A stretch of DNA of 64,000 nucleotides from Gamsiella multidivaricata. Its lineage: Eukaryota > Mortierellomycota > Mortierellomycetes > Mortierellales > Mortierellaceae. Positions within the stretch are counted from its first letter, which is position 1. The number at the start of each line of letters is the position of its first letter. Of the stretch, positions 11,879 to 23,500 are shown piece by piece. The translations under genes and the position numbers were made by a program. The notes beneath the pieces are model-generated. The model worked only from the letters and a program-made list of their open reading frames with translations, made no database searches and was not told the origin of the DNA. The DNA is taken from contig NW_026251722.1 of assembly GCF_025024155.1 (NCBI RefSeq), positions 310,001-374,000 on the forward strand, read 5' to 3'.

Positions 11879-14800
11879 TTATACACGTCTATAAACACTA
11901 CTACTCTGGCCAGTGTTCAGTGCCTCCTCCTGCGTCTGCAGCCGTCGACTTCTTCGAAGTCGCGTCCGATATGCAATCGATTCTCCTTCGTCGTCATCAT
12001 CAGACCCAATGGGTGGATCTTTCACTCTTCTTGAATTCGACCGAAGAAGGGATGGTGCATACTTTTGTTCGTTTGTATACGCTGTCGCCTTTGCAAGTGC
12101 CTGCTCTCGATGGGCCCTCGTTAGATCCGCTGTTTCCTCGTCTATCGTGTCCTCCTGTCTTTCCACAGAAGATTCTCTTGCTGTAGCATCTGGCTGTTGC
12201 CAAAACGCATGCCGTTCTTCTTGCTGCTGTTGTTCTTCTAGGATAGCTGTTTCCTCAGCTAGATCTGGAGCCTCCACTGCGGCATTTGGTGTCTCGGGCT
12301 CTTCCACCTGAAGATTGTGAAGTTGTCGCCCAACAAGGTACTCCTGGTCCCTGACATATTGACTCCATCCACGCAGAATAACCAGACTTTCTTTGAGTCC
12401 AAATACCACCAAACTGAGCACCATTGCAACTGGATATGCCTGCCTGAACACCTTAAGACGAGCAGCACCTGTAAGGCCTAGGAAGAAAGAGAGCATGGAT
12501 ACGCTATTTGGTCAGATCACAGAAGCGGGTATTCATCATAAGTAAACAATATAACGGTGCGTACTAAAAACGATGGCGCTTACCAAGACCTTCTGCTGCG
12601 ATCCATCCAAGTACAAAGGGTCCAGCGATCGCCAGTGTTACCATGCCAAAGATTGGGATAATCAACCGCCGTGTTGCAAGCCTCGTATCCCAGTCATTGA
12701 CATTGGTTCCATTAAAGACTCTATTCATATCGGCGGCGAATCTGTTATTCGGCATAACGCTCAGGATCCGATGGATGATCTTCATATAGAGCAGCCCAAC
12801 TGCCCAGTTCACCGCAAATATGACGTCAGAATCGCCCTCCAAGGCGTTGCGCAGAGGCAGGATCACAAACAGCTCGACCATCAAGCCCAAGATAAAGGGT
12901 AATATCACTCCAAAGGTGATCCCGAAATACAGCAACTTCATGGCCAGCCTACACATGTTCCAAGCAGTTCTCAGCTGAGCCTTGGGATCGATCGGCTGAA
13001 GTCCGTGAGATGTAATGTACCGAGCGGTGGATAAAGACCAATGCAGCACTGACCAAAGTCCTCGCAAGACGTAGACACCCACGAGAACCGAGTAAATGTC
13101 GTGCACTTGCCGCTCACTCTTCAGCTTGAACACAGCTCGCCCAACAATCACTGCAATGATGAGCAGACACAGCGAAAGTATTAGTGACTTGTGGACTCAA
13201 CAACATAGTATTGTCCTAGGCTCATTGTCACAGAGAAAAATCGTAGCATAAGACAGGACTTACTTGGAACAACAACAGACAGGGCAAGGAACATCGAGAC
13301 AGATATCCAGAGTAACACGACGAATGCTATCAATCGTTGGTTGAAGTGCGGCGGCGCGTACACGACGATGGTGTTATGCTTGGGATCTATGAGGTCGTCC
13401 CTTCGTCGAATCTGGAGTTCCATGAACGGATCAATTTCACCAGGAAGGTCCTCTTTTGGGTCCAGTGCGTTGCCGTTCTCATCCACTGGTACTAATACTC
13501 GACGGTCCTTCAGATGTAATATGTGGTCCGAATTCGGCACTCGCAAAAGGCCACCGTTTCTTACGAATATCACCGGGGCATCAATGTCCAGCTCCTCGCC
13601 ACTACCCATCGTCTCGTCCATGTCCTCCGCGCCAGGGATAGGTGGACGCCATCGCAGAAACCATGCCTTCCAGCTGCGGTAAACAAAGTGACCCTCCTCG
13701 TCATAGAAGCGCTGACCCTCAGAAGCGTACATGAACGAGCTCAGTCTCAACCAATGTGCAAGTTTGCGCCACCAAGTTGCGAAGATGGCCTTGAGACGAA
13801 CTGCAGGGTTCAGCCAACGGGCTGTCAGGGGAAAAACTAGGTGGAATAATAGCAAATCGACGGGAAGGTCCGAAATGGGTTCACTAGAGGCAACCACGCT
13901 ATTAATGTCAGTTAGTCTACTTTCGCAGTATACAGATAGCAGTGGACCTAAAAAATATTGTCAGGTACTTACTCAAGTGGCCACCGAAGCGGCAGCACGC
14001 CTTTCATCAGAAGGTTGAGGGAGTGGATCGTCAAGGTGATGCCTAAAATGATCAGGGTGAAGTACATGATTGCTCCAGAGCCGAGTTTTCGGAGTTGGTG
14101 CAGGATTGGTCGCTCCAGAATTTCGCGCACAGGGTGGAACTCTTCGTCGTTAGGATCCCGAATGAACCACATCACACCAGGTCTGACCATCCTTCGGCAG
14201 AGACCAACAAAGAACGAAAAGTTGAACATGAACGCGGTCCCGATTAACCAGTGCATGATGAGTGACCAATTGGGCAACGTCCTGTAGAATGCCACCCGCG
14301 AAGTGATGCTGGCGCCTTTGAACAAAGGAAGAGTTGACAAGCCGATTACGATTCCACAAAAAAGCGGAAAGACAACCATTTCGATGGCGACAAAGAAAGC
14401 AATCTATTGATAGTTACACATACAAAATGTCAGCTTGTTATAAACAATGAAATGCGACATTCGAATAGCCCTCATACCAACCTTGAGAACTAGGCCTTGT
14501 TGACGAAGGAATTCTCGGGCTCCTCTTGAAAATGTGTGTCCATAGGCGTGGTGTGCGCGCGTAAAGTACCAGGATGCCAGCGCAAAACATATCGCATATC
14601 CAATCGCAATTGCCACAAATTTGTCACCCGAAGAGGTGCCGTACGCGATCTCTGTCCATTTTCGAACGACATGGTGTATGACGGTCGTATTTGTTATAAC
14701 TGTCGCGTCTGAGGATGTGATCAGGGACTCTACAGCTACGGCAGTGGCATCCTTGGAATAAACATCCTGGGCTGCTTTGAACGCACCGATTTCGATAATG

Positions 14801-17237
14801 GCGTTCCATGCAGGCAAGACATGTTCCTGATATAACATCTCGAGAGGCGTCGATTCGAACATCGCCATTGCTTTTGAGAGACCAGCGCCAGCATAAGGTA
14901 GCACGCGATCAAAAACATAATCCAGAATTGGATCCGTAAGTCGACTGAGCATGGCGAGCGGTACTCGGAGAACGTTGAGTGGGTTCATGAGGAGAATAGT
15001 TTTTCCGATCATATATGGAATCCAGACGCCGAGCCCCAAGCTTGCACAGACCAACGCTGACATCAGCAGTGACACTTGGAGAAACTGCCAGATTGAACCG
15101 TTTATCCCAATGACTTCCAGGATACCGTCCAATTCCTCTGCATTAGGGTCATCTAGATCGTCATCCTGATTGACAGCTATGGGAGCGGGTGGAGGTGGAG
15201 GTGGGACGGCTGGTGCTGCAGGTACAGGGTGAGGTATAACGAGTGGTCGAGGCGGAGCCGCGCCCTGCGCGGGATTCCATTCGGGTTCATTAGCAACGTC
15301 GTGTCGTAGCCGAGTCCGTATGCCTCGCTCATTAATTCGTCTTATCATCTCTTGCCTCTGCTCCTCTCTAAATCCCATGCCAGGAGCGTGTTCCTCCAAT
15401 GGTTGTTGTGCTTGTGCCATTTGTGGATGTCGCCACGGCGTTGGTAGCCTTTGAATGTCCGCGGCCTCGAGATTCCCATCCTGACAAAGGTCATCGTAGC
15501 GGGCCATCATCTCATGTAATGACATCACACTGCCATCCTCGTTTAAGTAGACGTTTTGGTGTGTCAATGGTATGCCAGACTTCCAGTAGAGCGGAGTTCC
15601 GTCCTTGCTAAATATGGAATCTCCACGTCCGTCCTGTAAAGTCTTGGAGCCGCTTGATGATCCCTCGCCATTTAGAGCATCACTCGAGCCCTGGGATTCC
15701 CCCATCCAATCTGATCCACTCCCTCGCTGAATGTCGTTGTTCGTATTTGATGTGGATGCAGATGCAGTCTCCCAAAAAAATGGCGCTCTATGTCCCTGTG
15801 CTGTTGAGCTGCCTTCGCTTTCTGCTGCTTCAGAACGATACCGAAAATCCATAAGATTCCAAGGTTCCGTAGTCGAGTTGAGTAAATGACTTGGTGCGTT
15901 CGTGTGCGACTCATCAACCTCCATATCTTCTTCGTCGTCGTCATCCTCGCTGAGATCTACATCGCCTTCTACGACCGCCTCGATATGATGCTGAGCCGCA
16001 ATAAACCGCTCCACGGCCTGCTCCATGTTGAATCCTTGTGCCTCTGCCTCTACTTCTGGTACTGGTGCTGCTGGGTCGTCCATGGGCATACCTATTAAAT
16101 CTCCGTCCCGGTTCTGACGCACCCATTCGCGCAACAAGAAAATTGCCATGAATACGACAACGACAACGGAGATGATAATTTGGCCCTCGAAGCAGTCCAG
16201 TATGAATTTACTATAGACATCCATTTGATATACATCTGTGAGTTAGTTTTGCTTTGTATTCCTTGATGCAGCAATAGTAAGTATAAAAAGATTCCGGATT
16301 AACACGCCTGCATACCTGATCCACTGGTGTTCAGGGGCAAGAGCTTGCAGGAACAGCACTGTGATTCCGTCCACTGCTCTTTCATTTCCTGCTGTGGTTG
16401 ATGGACGAGTTAATGTCAAGTTGTGTCTGGAGGCGAAAAACGTGGTCGAGTTCCACATTGGTGTCTCCAAACCGTTAGCCCTAAACGCGAACGTTTCTCC
16501 GATCCAGAAGTAGAGTCGCCAGATCCATATCGTGAAATACGGAAGCATCACCAACAATACCCAAATGACAATAATCCCTCTCAGAACCAGCTGCACCGCT
16601 TTCGACAGTTTTTCGACTGCTCGGCCGATGAGCACGCGCTTTGGGATTGCCTCTGGCATCTCGGGTGAGTATACTATCGCGTGACATGAGTATATAACTG
16701 ATGTAAGCATCTGTTTTGATTGAATATATAGCCAATATTGCCAAACAAGGTCGGCGAACACCTACTGGGAGTGAAAGAGAAGTTGTGCTTGCATAGTTCA
16801 CAGTATCTATAAGTGATAGCGAAGGTGATGCGTGAATGGGATGCTTGGCTCTCCCAGTTCGAATATCATATATCATTGGCTAAGCCGAGCAAGGCAGCAA
16901 AGGCAGTTCCCTACCTCTTGTTACTATGCTCCAGCCATTCCAGCAGACTATAATCCATGGCAAAAAGCAATAAATGTATCAGTGTCATCCCACACTGATC
17001 TTGGTACAAGCGGTACCTGCAACTGTTTTTCAATTCCACTTACCAGTCTTGATGCACAAAGCGAATGGTGCCTGAGCATTTGCAAGGATGGAACAGCGGT
17101 TGTTCAGGCGTGCCCTCGGATCGGCAAACTCTGCAAATCTCTATCGGCACGCATTTCAGGGTTAGGTCTTTGCCTGCTGAGTAGAGTATTTAAGGTGCGG
17201 AGCAAGTGCAACTGGTAATACCTTCTTCCTCCTCCAT
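11879..17237 (-). CDS. SSM4: ER RING-CH E3 ubiquitin ligase Doa10/SSM4/MARCHF6
   Basis: Ten exons read on the minus strand: 17237-17222, 17176-17044, 16947-16915, 16806-16766, 16673-16316, 16210-14482, 14403-13973, 13898-13264, 13150-12584 and 12477-11879, summing to 1,513 residues. The N terminus is a RING-CH finger (C4HC3): CRVC, HPCKC, RFVHQDC, then CELCKHNF and IYSPEMPE. The rest is a chain of hydrophobic helices, the layout of Doa10/MARCHF6. These ligases sit in the ER and inner nuclear membrane and ubiquitinate misfolded membrane and cytosolic proteins and N-degron substrates. The RING-CH is spread over four exons, three of them only 16, 33 and 41 nt. The start MEEEE comes from the only upstream ATG that gives the right phase. 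A long acidic disordered loop follows the first helices (about 15,150-16,130). Confidence 0.9.
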
Positions 17238-17489
17238 TGCTGTTACTTTTGAAATGGTTGCTGTGTGCTCTCGTTTGGGGGTTGAATAGCATGTATTCAG
17301 GACATATTATGGCAGTTCAGGTAATGGAATTGTGGATTCAAAAGAAGGGAAGATGATGTTTCCGCACAAGCTGATGCAGGCGCTCGGTCCGACAGACATC
17401 ACGTGCGGAGCATCCCAGAACACTGTTGATTCGTTGGTGGCAAACAGTTTGCATTCGATCTTCCAGGGCACCACCTCCCAACGAGCGTC
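17238..17489. promoter_or_regulatory. Divergent promoter between SSM4 and SWT1
   Basis: About 250 bp separate the Doa10 start (17237, minus) from the SWT1 start (17490, plus), so both promoters must overlap here unless SWT1 has an upstream non-coding or short coding exon. A possible extra exon reads ATGTATTCAGGACATATTATG near 17291 and ends at a GTAATG site. No specific element was identified. Confidence 0.5.
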
Positions 17490-19534
17490 ATGACCGAGCT
17501 TCAGACCCTTCAGCACCAACATGAGCTGGAGAAGCAGGCGCAGGCAGAGGTACAACACCAGGAGCAGCAGCAGCTCTTCCAAAAGCAGCGCTCCCAGCTC
17601 CAGGAACGGGAGGCAGCCTTCTTCAAGTTACAAGCTGAGTTCCAGCAGGATCCGACGCCTCTTCGCGAGCACGAGTTGCTTATGCTCCAGCAGGCTGGTC
17701 AACACGCGCAGGAGTTATTCACGCAGCAGCAACAGCATCTGCTTGAAAGCCACCGACAGGAGCAGCTGCGACTTGAGGAGCGTCACTGGCATCAACAACA
17801 GCTCTTGCACCAGCAGCTTCAGCAGCAACTCCACCAGAACCACCAGAACCACCAGAACCAGCAAAACCAGATATCTCAGTATCAACAACCCCAGCGGTCG
17901 GAGCAGCCTCAACAGCATCAGCACCACCAACATCACCCCGTCCCGCACCAACAGCAGCACCAACGATATGTAGCATTATATCATCAGCCCCAGCAGCCAG
18001 CACAGCCCCAGCAGCAGCTTTTATCCCAACAGGCCGATGATAACGATGTTGAGGCGATGGATGTCGATGACGAGAACGTACTGCTCAGTATCGCATCGAC
18101 TATTACAAACCTTCGAGAGCAACCTGCATCAGTTAGCACTGGTACTATCAGCACTTGGGAGTCAGGACCTGCGACATTCAGCAGCAGCGACACCGTGCCC
18201 GATGGTGTCGTCGTCTTCGATACTAATGTTTTGATCTCCCACCTCAATTTCATTCAAACGCTTATCGAGGCACACGGATCGCAGCCGACCTCAAAGCAAA
18301 GCGGAAAGCTCTACGTTCTGTTTGTCATACCGTGGATAGTGGTTCAGGAATTAGACGGCCTCAAAGGAGATGGAGGTCGTCACGGAGGAAACGAGTTGGA
18401 TTTGACAGGGAAGGCCCGCAGAGCCATTCGGTATCTGGAAAATGAACTTGATCGGCCCACGGAATACAGGCGGCTACGTGGCCAGAGGATCAGCGAGCGC
18501 ATAGAAAAGGAAGAAGTAGGTATCTATAGTAGTGCAGTCAGCATGCATCAAAACCAAAGTGCTATATTTGCTCATATACATATTCTTGCGTACTCTAGAA
18601 AAACGACGATAAAATCCTAGATTGCTGCCGCTACTTCGGGAAGCTATACTCGGACCAAAAATCAACAAAGCTGACCCTCTTCTCAAATGATCGTAATCTT
18701 TGTGTGAAGGCGGCTATCCACAACATTCAAACAGCGTCCCGCGAAAAAACCATTCTTGAAATCGAGGCCTTCACTGCCACGATCTTGGGAAGAAATTCGG
18801 ACATATCTCCAATACAGGATGACGATAACATGATGATTGATGATTACCGTAACACGAGCGACAAACCAAAAGCATCCTCACCCCCAAGAAAGATACTCAG
18901 CGGCTCATCGAAGGTTGCCATCGTCTCTTCAAAAATGGGCAAGTACAGAACGGAGGTTAACGAGCGCGAACTCCAGCGGATCAAGGCAACCTCCAAGGTC
19001 ACAACCGCGCCCGAGGGAATGGACCCCATGCTGTTTGCTCTCGCCAGCCACATAGTCAAGAACCTGCGAAGATGCCTGGAGGTTGCGGTGCTAGACCATT
19101 TACAAGCATTTTACGGCGATGATTGGAAATCACTGTCGGATTACAACGCGACTTGTGTTAAGGAATCCGATATGGTGTATGACTGCAGGCGTCTGCTGCA
19201 ACCTCTTCAGCTGCTGCAGCGTCATTGGAAAGAGGTCTACGCAAGTCTCTATGGCTCTATTGCGACGGCGAATCGGGCGAGAACTCACCTGGACGGCCTA
19301 CAATCGTTTGTCAAGCAATGGGATCGAGTCGAGATGTTTGGACTCGGAAAAGTGTACAAGAAGGACCTCACGGCATTCTTGGACGATGTAAACGCTGTAC
19401 TGGACGGAGTCATGACCAGACCCGAGAAAAAGGTGCCCTCGCACGATGGGCGCGACGACCTTTTTTACGACGCTCAATCTCGATTACGGTTAATGGAAGA
19501 CTGGAGAAGGCACAGTAGGAATTTACAGAACTAG
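17490..19534 (+). CDS. SWT1: PIN-domain RNA endonuclease, SWT1 family
   Basis: Exons 17490-18515 and 18599-19534 join to 653 residues. The first 180 residues are a Gln/His-rich coiled stretch with CAG/CAA-rich codons. A PIN domain follows from about residue 240: VVFDTNVLISHL with the first catalytic Asp, VVQELDGLKGD with the conserved Glu/Asp, an Arg-rich helix (GKARRAIRYLENEL), and after the splice LTLFSNDRNLCVKA with the last acidic residue. This is the SWT1 arrangement. SWT1 is a nuclear endonuclease that removes faulty mRNPs near the nuclear pore. The C-terminal 200 residues are helical, as in SWT1 relatives. A TAATAAA polyadenylation-like signal lies at about 19580. The gene is divergent from Doa10. 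Confidence 0.85.
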
Positions 19535-20039
19535 GCACACAGTCTCCTCCGCTGCATCATCAGCTTGTATTATATCATATTAATAAACTGTGCACTCTTA
19601 TTCACGTTCTGGATCATGGGCAACTGAAATCCATCGTACGCAACAACTTTCCGTATTATTGGGTGGAATCGCATCGCAGTTTGTCACCTCACGCGTCTCT
19701 TCCCTATTTCAGGTACTTGTCATTCAAATGTACATGGATATGGACGAATAAGTCCATCTCCTTGTGCAACAATTAGAGCGGGCTCGGCTCACTTTCTTCC
19801 TGGTCCTCCACATTTTCTTCACCAAGTAAATCAGTACAGTACTCTCTTGCACGTCTTTTTCTGTTGTGAATCCAGCTAGGCCGGCTTTGTCTCTCTGTTA
19901 CGTAGTACCTTAGGCGACAGATGTTGTTCTTCGAGGTGGTTGTGCTTACAACGAAACCAAACGCACAATTTCTCTAGGATCCACAATCCTTTTGGGACAT
20001 GTATAATTGACGCCAACCACAGCCCGCATGGCTTTGTAA

Positions 20040-20070
<31 letters not shown>

Positions 20071-20570
20071 CATTCCTCCATGGAAGGCATCTGTGTGGCG
20101 TTAACTCGGGGCGCAGACTGCTGCTCTGCGCTGTCCATGCTGCCATGCTGTGTGACATAAGCTGTGGTAAAATCGGCGAGAATAGGTTCAAGAAAAGAGC
20201 ACCGACCGACAATTCGTCCCTGGTCGAGTGCTCTCAAGAAGGAAAAACAAAAATCAACAACAGAGGCGGTGTCGGTGAGTGTAAAAGAGGCGAGGGCTAG
20301 GCGCACGAAGCAAAGGCGCCCAAGGCTTAACGGTACTACTCTAACCTTCCTTCCTCTTGCACATCTCATCACCCTTCCCTCGGCGGGCATCCCCTTGTCA
20401 TCGCATCAATCCATAATCTCATCCACCGCAGGCAGGAAACATAGACTACAAAACACTCTATACCCTCGTTGTTGTTACTCCTGCCTCTTAGCCTGTCCGC
20501 TACTCCATTACAGTTAAACCTGCTCAAACCTGAGCATTCGGCTTGAATAGACTAGGTATTCAGCAACAGC
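19535..20570. other. Intergenic region, no supported gene
   Basis: About 1 kb between SWT1 and the ABCC gene. It contains a 30-base T run (20041-20070) and several non-conserved ORFs of about 100 codons. The right half should include the ABCC promoter. Confidence 0.5.
20041..20070. repeat. Poly(T) tract, 30 nt
   Basis: An uninterrupted run of about 30 T on the plus strand (poly(A) on the minus strand). I looked for an inserted retroposed copy upstream of the A run on the minus strand and for flanking direct repeats, and saw neither. Likely a slippage-prone homopolymer. Confidence 0.9.
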
Positions 20571-23500
20571 ATGAGTACGCTTAGCTCTTGGTCGTGGAGG
20601 TGTACTCCAGACTCAAAGACATGTATTTCAGACAGGTACTCCTGCACTCCTTCTGTACCTGGCACGCGTCGCGTCTCTTGTGAGATAAGCGAAACCTCCT
20701 TCCTTCTGCACACTATCTGAACCAGTTGCAATGTGCCACACCACTTAACCAACGGATACTCATACACTCTCTAGTCTGCTGCAGCTGGTTCCAACATGTA
20801 TCATCGTCTTTTCCTCGCTGGCTGTCATCTCTGCAGAGTGCGGTCGACAAGACCGCAGACGCCACTTCAACCGGTTCTCGAGCGAGGTTGTTGTTCACGG
20901 CGAAAGCCAGGCGGACCTAGATATCGATGGCTCCAACCCTAACCGGCTGATAAAACCGAGACGTACCTTTTCATTAGCGATTCTTCGCTGCGTCGGAGCA
21001 TTTGCACAGATCGGTCTTTTCGTCTACCTTGCTACCCAAAAATTGGATGATTTGGGCAACTCTGGACCTGGACCTGGGCTCCCTCCACCGAGAAATCTTA
21101 CTCATAGCAACATGGGACCAAAGCTTCTGGGCAGAGAGATCAATGAAGAGTGGCCACTCTGGCTTCCTGTCATGCATGGGATCATTTGGGTATGGACTCG
21201 TCGGTCAAATATAAAGTGAAGTAGCTGTGTGTGTCTCTGAATTGTCTGCTCATTGCTATTGCTTGGCGTTTCAATAGGTGTACGCATCGATTCTATCTGT
21301 CGTGTCATTACTCCATCCCCGACTTTCCAATCCCTACCGTCTCACGACACATCTGGACATCATCTACCTCACCACTGCAGGAGGTGGGCTGATACACTTT
21401 TTGTACAACAACTTTGGGCGGCCTATCGGGCTCTGGACCCTGGATGATCAGGTTTCAGGATTGTCGGCCCTGGTTTCTGGGAGCATGTTGACTCTCACTC
21501 TGGCTACGAAGCCGCTTGTCTCGCCACAGCCATTTAAGGGACCCGAGAAAAGATCCCGAGGGGTATGGGAGAAAATAGTTTCGTCAATATTGACGTATTC
21601 TCAACAATGCCATTCATAGTATACAACATCTCATGCTCTCCGGTGACTTCCGTATTATCGTAGGTAATATCTCCAGAGACGCGCTCATCCCTTTATGCCA
21701 GAATCGCATTCACTTGGTTACATCCTATGGTGATCAAGTCCTTCAGAAGTAAGCTGCAGGAGACGGATGTCTGGGCCATCGACAAGAGTTTGAGGATCAA
21801 GACCAATTTCCAACATTATCTCGAAAACAGGTGCGGGGCCAGCGCTAAAAGTACATCCCATGAATTGTTTGTCGCCACGGATCTTTATGCACATGGACTA
21901 ATATTTCATATTACCATGTCTATTGAGCAGAAGGCCCACAGTTTTTGTTACCATGCTCTATTTGTTCCGCCTCGACCTGGCGCAGCAATATGTTTGGGCG
22001 CTTGCATGGACAGGACTGAGCATGGTGGCTCCCTTCGTGGTATTCAAGCTGCTTGAATTTGCACAAGACATATCGACCTACAATCGCAACGAAGCGATGT
22101 TTTACATCGCTGTTTTACTGGTATCCATCGTTGTGCGCTCAGCAGGTATGATTTTTTATTATGGTAATGCGAGGCGGAAACCTTTGCATGTGGTAATTAG
22201 CTTATTATGGCTATTTCTTTTTGTCAATAGTGCTGCAGCGTGGTCTACATATGGGGCAGCGCATCGGAACAAAAGCAATGGGCATGGCAAGCGGATTGAT
22301 CTACGAAAAGATGTCCCTGCGTAAGGACATGGACCCTGTCGACTATGACATTACAGGTGAGTTCCCGCAAATCGTTATTGCCTCGCTGGATATCGCAAGT
22401 GTTTCCTAGATGATTCTAATGAGCCGTGGAATTGCAAATAGATTTGATGGGCGTGGATGTGAAGCATATCGGACACGGTTGGAGGCATGGATTCTATTTG
22501 ATGATCTATCCAACCATGTTCATCCTCGCGACTATTCAACTGTACGGGTATATTGGACATTCTGCCTGGGCTGGCGGATTAGCTGTCATCGCTTGGTACC
22601 CGATCTCGGCTCTGGCCAGCTTTCTCTTCTCAGGACGCTTCGACGCTGCGCCACCCAAGATGGAGCGAAGTGGAGCTCTCGTATCTGACGTAGGTGCTCG
22701 AGTGCAGGTTTATACGATATTGAATGCTATCTCTGTAACATTCCGGAGGCCATTAATCTCATACCTGCTTATCTATTTGTAGTTCTTGGCGAACCTGAAG
22801 GCTATAAAGTATCTTGGCTGGGAGGAGATTCTGTTAAGCAAGGTCTTGAAGGCGCGCGAGGAAGAGCGGAAGCTTAATTCCAAGACATCCCAGCCCGTGA
22901 TGGCCTTGATTTCTGTGCCTCTGGGCGGAGATCTTATCCATGCATTTGTCGTAATCATCATCCTTAGCGTATTTTCACTCTATTTCCATCAGCTTCTGAC
23001 CCCTGCGCTCCTGTTCACCATCTTGATCCTGGTCGACATACAGACGAGTGCTATCAACGTAAGCCGCACGCCTTATCGCCATCTTGACACGAACCTGCAT
23101 TTTCTATATGGCGACTAAATATCTCTTGTTTCACGATGCACAGTCGTTACCTGCGGTCATTATTACGCTCAAGGAAATGCTGGATTCAGTGGTCAGGGTC
23201 AATGATTTCCTGGGCGATGACGAGAATGAGCGCGACACAGCAGTTATCAGGGACAGGGAAATGGCGAGGAGGGCCAACATCCCCATTATTGGTTTCGTTA
23301 ACGCAACATTCGTCTGGCCTGTGGCAAAACCTCCTCGTCACAGTAACGAACTTATTTTTGTCGAAGAACCCGAGGATAGTGACGATTGCGAGGATGGCGA
23401 TCGACAGACTCCAAGCAACAAGAAGTTGCCCGAAAATTCTCGTCAGAATGCAAGCCAAGCCAAGACAAATTGGATCGTCAGGACGTTGTCGCTCTTTGGA

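Noticed and set aside
17715..18003. Minus-strand Leu/Val-rich and Ala/Gly-rich ORFs
   Set aside because: Shadows of the CAG/CAA tract coding the SWT1 Gln-rich region.
20041..20390. Retroposed element ending in poly(A) on the minus strand
   Set aside because: No target-site duplication, no reverse transcriptase or recognisable RNA gene next to the A run.
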